In this document: positions 62,198 to 64,000 of the stretch, one piece after another
How positions within the stretch are numbered: the stretch's first letter is position 1
Layout: the number at the start of each line of letters is the position of its first letter
From: Chryseobacterium indologenes
GTDB lineage: Bacteria; Bacteroidota; Bacteroidia; Flavobacteriales; Weeksellaceae
Direction: 5' to 3'
NCBI RefSeq assembly: GCF_001295265.1
Contig: NZ_LJOD01000016.1
Location: forward strand, 46,687-110,686
Length of the DNA: 64,000 nt
Notes under the pieces: generated by a model
Databases searched by the model: none
What the model saw: only the letters and a program-made list of their open reading frames with translations
Told to the model about the DNA's origin: nothing
Made by a program: the position numbers and the translations under genes

Positions 62198-64000
62198 TTA
62201 ATCTCTGTTTTTTAATAATATCCAGCCTGATGTTTCAACAGGTTTTTTGCTGATTTTATCTTCCCAGAACAACCGGTACCAGTAACTGCCTGTAGGAAGA
62301 GGTGCGTTAAGATATTTACCATCCCATATCGGATTTTTAGGAGTGACTTTAAAGACTGCTTTTCCATACCTGTCAAATATACTTCCTTCAAAGTTTCCAT
62401 ATCTGCTGATGATGCTGAAATCAATGACGTCATTAATCCCGTCATAATTTGGAGTAATAACATTGGACATGAAAAACGTATAATACGTAGTATTTGTTTC
62501 GCATAATGCACCTCTGTTTCTTACTTTAACAGGATATTGGGTATTTCTGAGCACATTGGTGAATATGTTGGATGACTGCCAGGTTATCCCACCGTCTATA
62601 GAGTATTCTGCCGGAAAGTTTCCACTGTTTTTGATATTGATCGTTAAAGTATTGTCCTTATAAATAATATTCAGAATTTCAGGTGTAACAATATATTTTA
62701 CCGTAGCAGTGAATGTTTTTGAGCAGGCTCCGTTGTTTATGGTAACCGAATAATTTCCTTCAAGTTCTGCATTAATGGTTCGGGTGGTTGCTCCGGTATT
62801 CCATAAGTAGGTGTAGTTAGGTCCGGATCCGGCATCAAGAATAGCTTTGTCTCCCTTGCAGATTTCAATGTCCTGTAGGGTTGAGATAATTTCAGGAACA
62901 ACATTAATTGTTATGGTAGCCGGTGTCTGGGCAGCGCATCCATTAGCTCCGGTTCCGGTTACCGTATACGTTGTGGTTGTAGTAGGGGAAACGATCTGTG
63001 TGCTGCCGCTGCCCGGAAGCCCCGTCCATGTATAAGAAGCAGCTCCTGTGGCTGTAAGCGTTACGGATTCCCCGAGACAAATAGTAAGCTTAGGTGCAGA
63101 AACGGCAATGGCAGGAGGAGTTGTGTTTTTTGTAACCGTTACCGAAGCCTGGCTTGTACATGTTGAAGGTGCTGCATTTGTAATGGTGAGTGTATAAGTT
63201 CCGCTATTATTCACTGTAGGAGATAAAGTATTGCTTCCCGAAACAATAGATCCTCCATTAGAAGCTGTCCAGAGAAATGTAGCTCCCGGCTGATAGATGG
63301 AGGCTGTTGCATTGAGTGTGATTTGTGGGGTGGTGCAGGTGATCTGTGCAGGAGCAGCAATATTTACAATAATAGCAGTTTCCATCGTTACAACTACAGA
63401 TTTTTGATATTGGCAGCCGGAAGGTGTTGTGGCAGTAACAGTATAGGTGCCCGGTGTAGTAACCGTATTGGCAGCCCCGTTCACACCGTTTGACCATGTA
63501 AATGTATTTCCGGCTCCCTGCGAAGAGGCAGTGAGTGTAGTTGAAGATCCCTGACAGAAAGAAAGATTTCCTGAAATCTGCAAATTCGGATTGCTTTCCG
63601 CTGCAATGCTAATGGAAGCCGGCGTACTTGAGCATAACCCGTTTGAACCTGTTAAAGTGTAGGTGCCGGCAGCTGTAATAATAATCGACTGGGTGGTTTC
63701 CCCTGTGGACCACATATTTCCTGTTGCATTGCTTGACGTTAAAGTAACCGTTCCTCCATAACAGATCGCAGTAGAAGATGCGCTGATTGTTGGTACAGGA
63801 AATTGTGTCACGGAAAGCTGCAGCTGAGCTATTTTAGAACAGGTGGATGACTTTACACGCACATAGATGATAGCATTCCCTGATGGATATGTTGCCGGGT
63901 TCGTAATTGTATTCCCATTTCCTGCAATCGCATCTGCCTGATTTATATAGTAATCAAAACTTACAGCTGGAGTCGTACTGATATTAGGTTGTGCTGAAGT
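62198..64000 (-). CDS. T9SS type B sorting (gliding-motility C-terminal) protein, partial
   Basis: 601 codons seen; the frame is open to the window edge, so the start is missing. Several Ig/PKD-like repeats with motifs such as GTYTLT, NPNLQISGNLSFCQGSSTTL, ICLGESVTLTATGAASYTW and CAAQTPATITINV precede the C-terminal about 90 aa. That end, NVITPNYDGINDVIDF, GNFEGSIFDRYGKAVF, IWDGKYL and PTGSYWYRLFW, is the gliding-motility-associated (CHU_C/type B T9SS) sorting domain. The protein is a large cell-surface or secreted adhesin-like protein. A palindromic terminator follows. Confidence 0.92.
   Translation of the reverse strand, partial: TSAQPNISTTPAVSFDYYINQADAIAGNGNTITNPATYPSGNAIIYVRVKSSTCSKIAQLQLSVTQFPVPTISASSTAICYGGTVTLTSSNATGNMWSTGETTQSIIITAAGTYTLTGSNGLCSSTPASISIAAESNPNLQISGNLSFCQGSSTTLTASSQGAGNTFTWSNGVNGAANTVTTPGTYTVTATTPSGCQYQKSVVVTMETAIIVNIAAPAQITCTTPQITLNATASIYQPGATFLWTASNGGSIVSGSNTLSPTVNNSGTYTLTITNAAPSTCTSQASVTVTKNTTPPAIAVSAPKLTICLGESVTLTATGAASYTWTGLPGSGSTQIVSPTTTTTYTVTGTGANGCAAQTPATITINVVPEIISTLQDIEICKGDKAILDAGSGPNYTYLWNTGATTRTINAELEGNYSVTINNGACSKTFTATVKYIVTPEILNIIYKDNTLTINIKNSGNFPAEYSIDGGITWQSSNIFTNVLRNTQYPVKVRNRGALCETNTTYYTFFMSNVITPNYDGINDVIDFSIISRYGNFEGSIFDRYGKAVFKVTPKNPIWDGKYLNAPLPTGSYWYRLFWEDKISKKPVETSGWILLKNRD

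Noticed and set aside
1..64000. tRNA, rRNA, insertion sequences or integrases
   Set aside because: None found by eye. The only tRNA-like structure is the tmRNA end; no transposase or tyrosine recombinase motif was recognised in the listed proteins.

Overview
The window looks like a chromosomal segment of a Flavobacteriia member, most likely Chryseobacterium or a close relative. The pointers are type IX secretion (T9SS) sorting domains, GEVED/fibronectin proteins, DUF2480, DUF6048, DUF6452 and IPExxxVDY family proteins, ribosomal protein THX, an FrdA/SdhA-type succinate dehydrogenase with a single membrane subunit, repeated TAnnTTTG promoter boxes and weak Shine-Dalgarno signals. The genus is inference; no rRNA is present.

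Layout. 1-4.1 kb: a peptidase S41 fragment, a MATE exporter and small secreted or membrane hypotheticals. 4.2-7.05 kb: a TPR sensor histidine kinase with its LuxR/NarL response regulator. 7.1-14.7 kb: hypothetical lipoproteins, THX, DUF937, DUF2480, LpxB, a GH99-like glycosidase and ComEC. 14.8-18.3 kb: the sdhCAB operon. 18.6-20.8 kb: a bacteriocin-like peptide bracketed by near-duplicate terminators, and a thioredoxin-fold lipoprotein that has lost its CxxC. 20.9-25.9 kb: rlmD, a zinc metalloprotease, DUF6452, DUF6048. 26.3-33.9 kb: two large T9SS-secreted proteins that share modules. 34.2-37.5 kb (minus): ruvB, PaiB-like, MBL hydrolase, coaE. 37.7-44.9 kb: hutI, DUF695, BCCT transporter, hutG and a succinate-semialdehyde dehydrogenase. 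45.3-49.5 kb (minus): acpP, fabF, rnc, IPExxxVDY, pyk. Two decayed genes lie at about 44.9 and 49.6 kb.

The accessory region runs from about 50.0 kb to the 3' end of ssrA (tmRNA) at 61,670. It is visibly richer in A+T than its surroundings. It holds (i) a 602-aa reverse transcriptase of the Abi/DRT-like sort with a membrane-anchored partner, preceded by a leader with a good promoter and two strong hairpins; (ii) a five-gene minus-strand operon with nearly all start/stop junctions overlapping by one base, encoding a DNA methyltransferase, an 830-aa protein with two GHKL ATPase modules (N-terminal MORC/Hsp90-like, C-terminal histidine-kinase-like), a receiver-like protein, a small protein and a DUF4238 protein; (iii) an ArdA antirestriction gene. 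No integrase or att repeat was found. The five-gene operon is the best candidate for a little-described conflict or defence system: a modification enzyme joined to two-component-like signalling, with no recognised nuclease.

Beyond ssrA the window ends inside a T9SS type B (gliding-motility C-terminal domain) protein.
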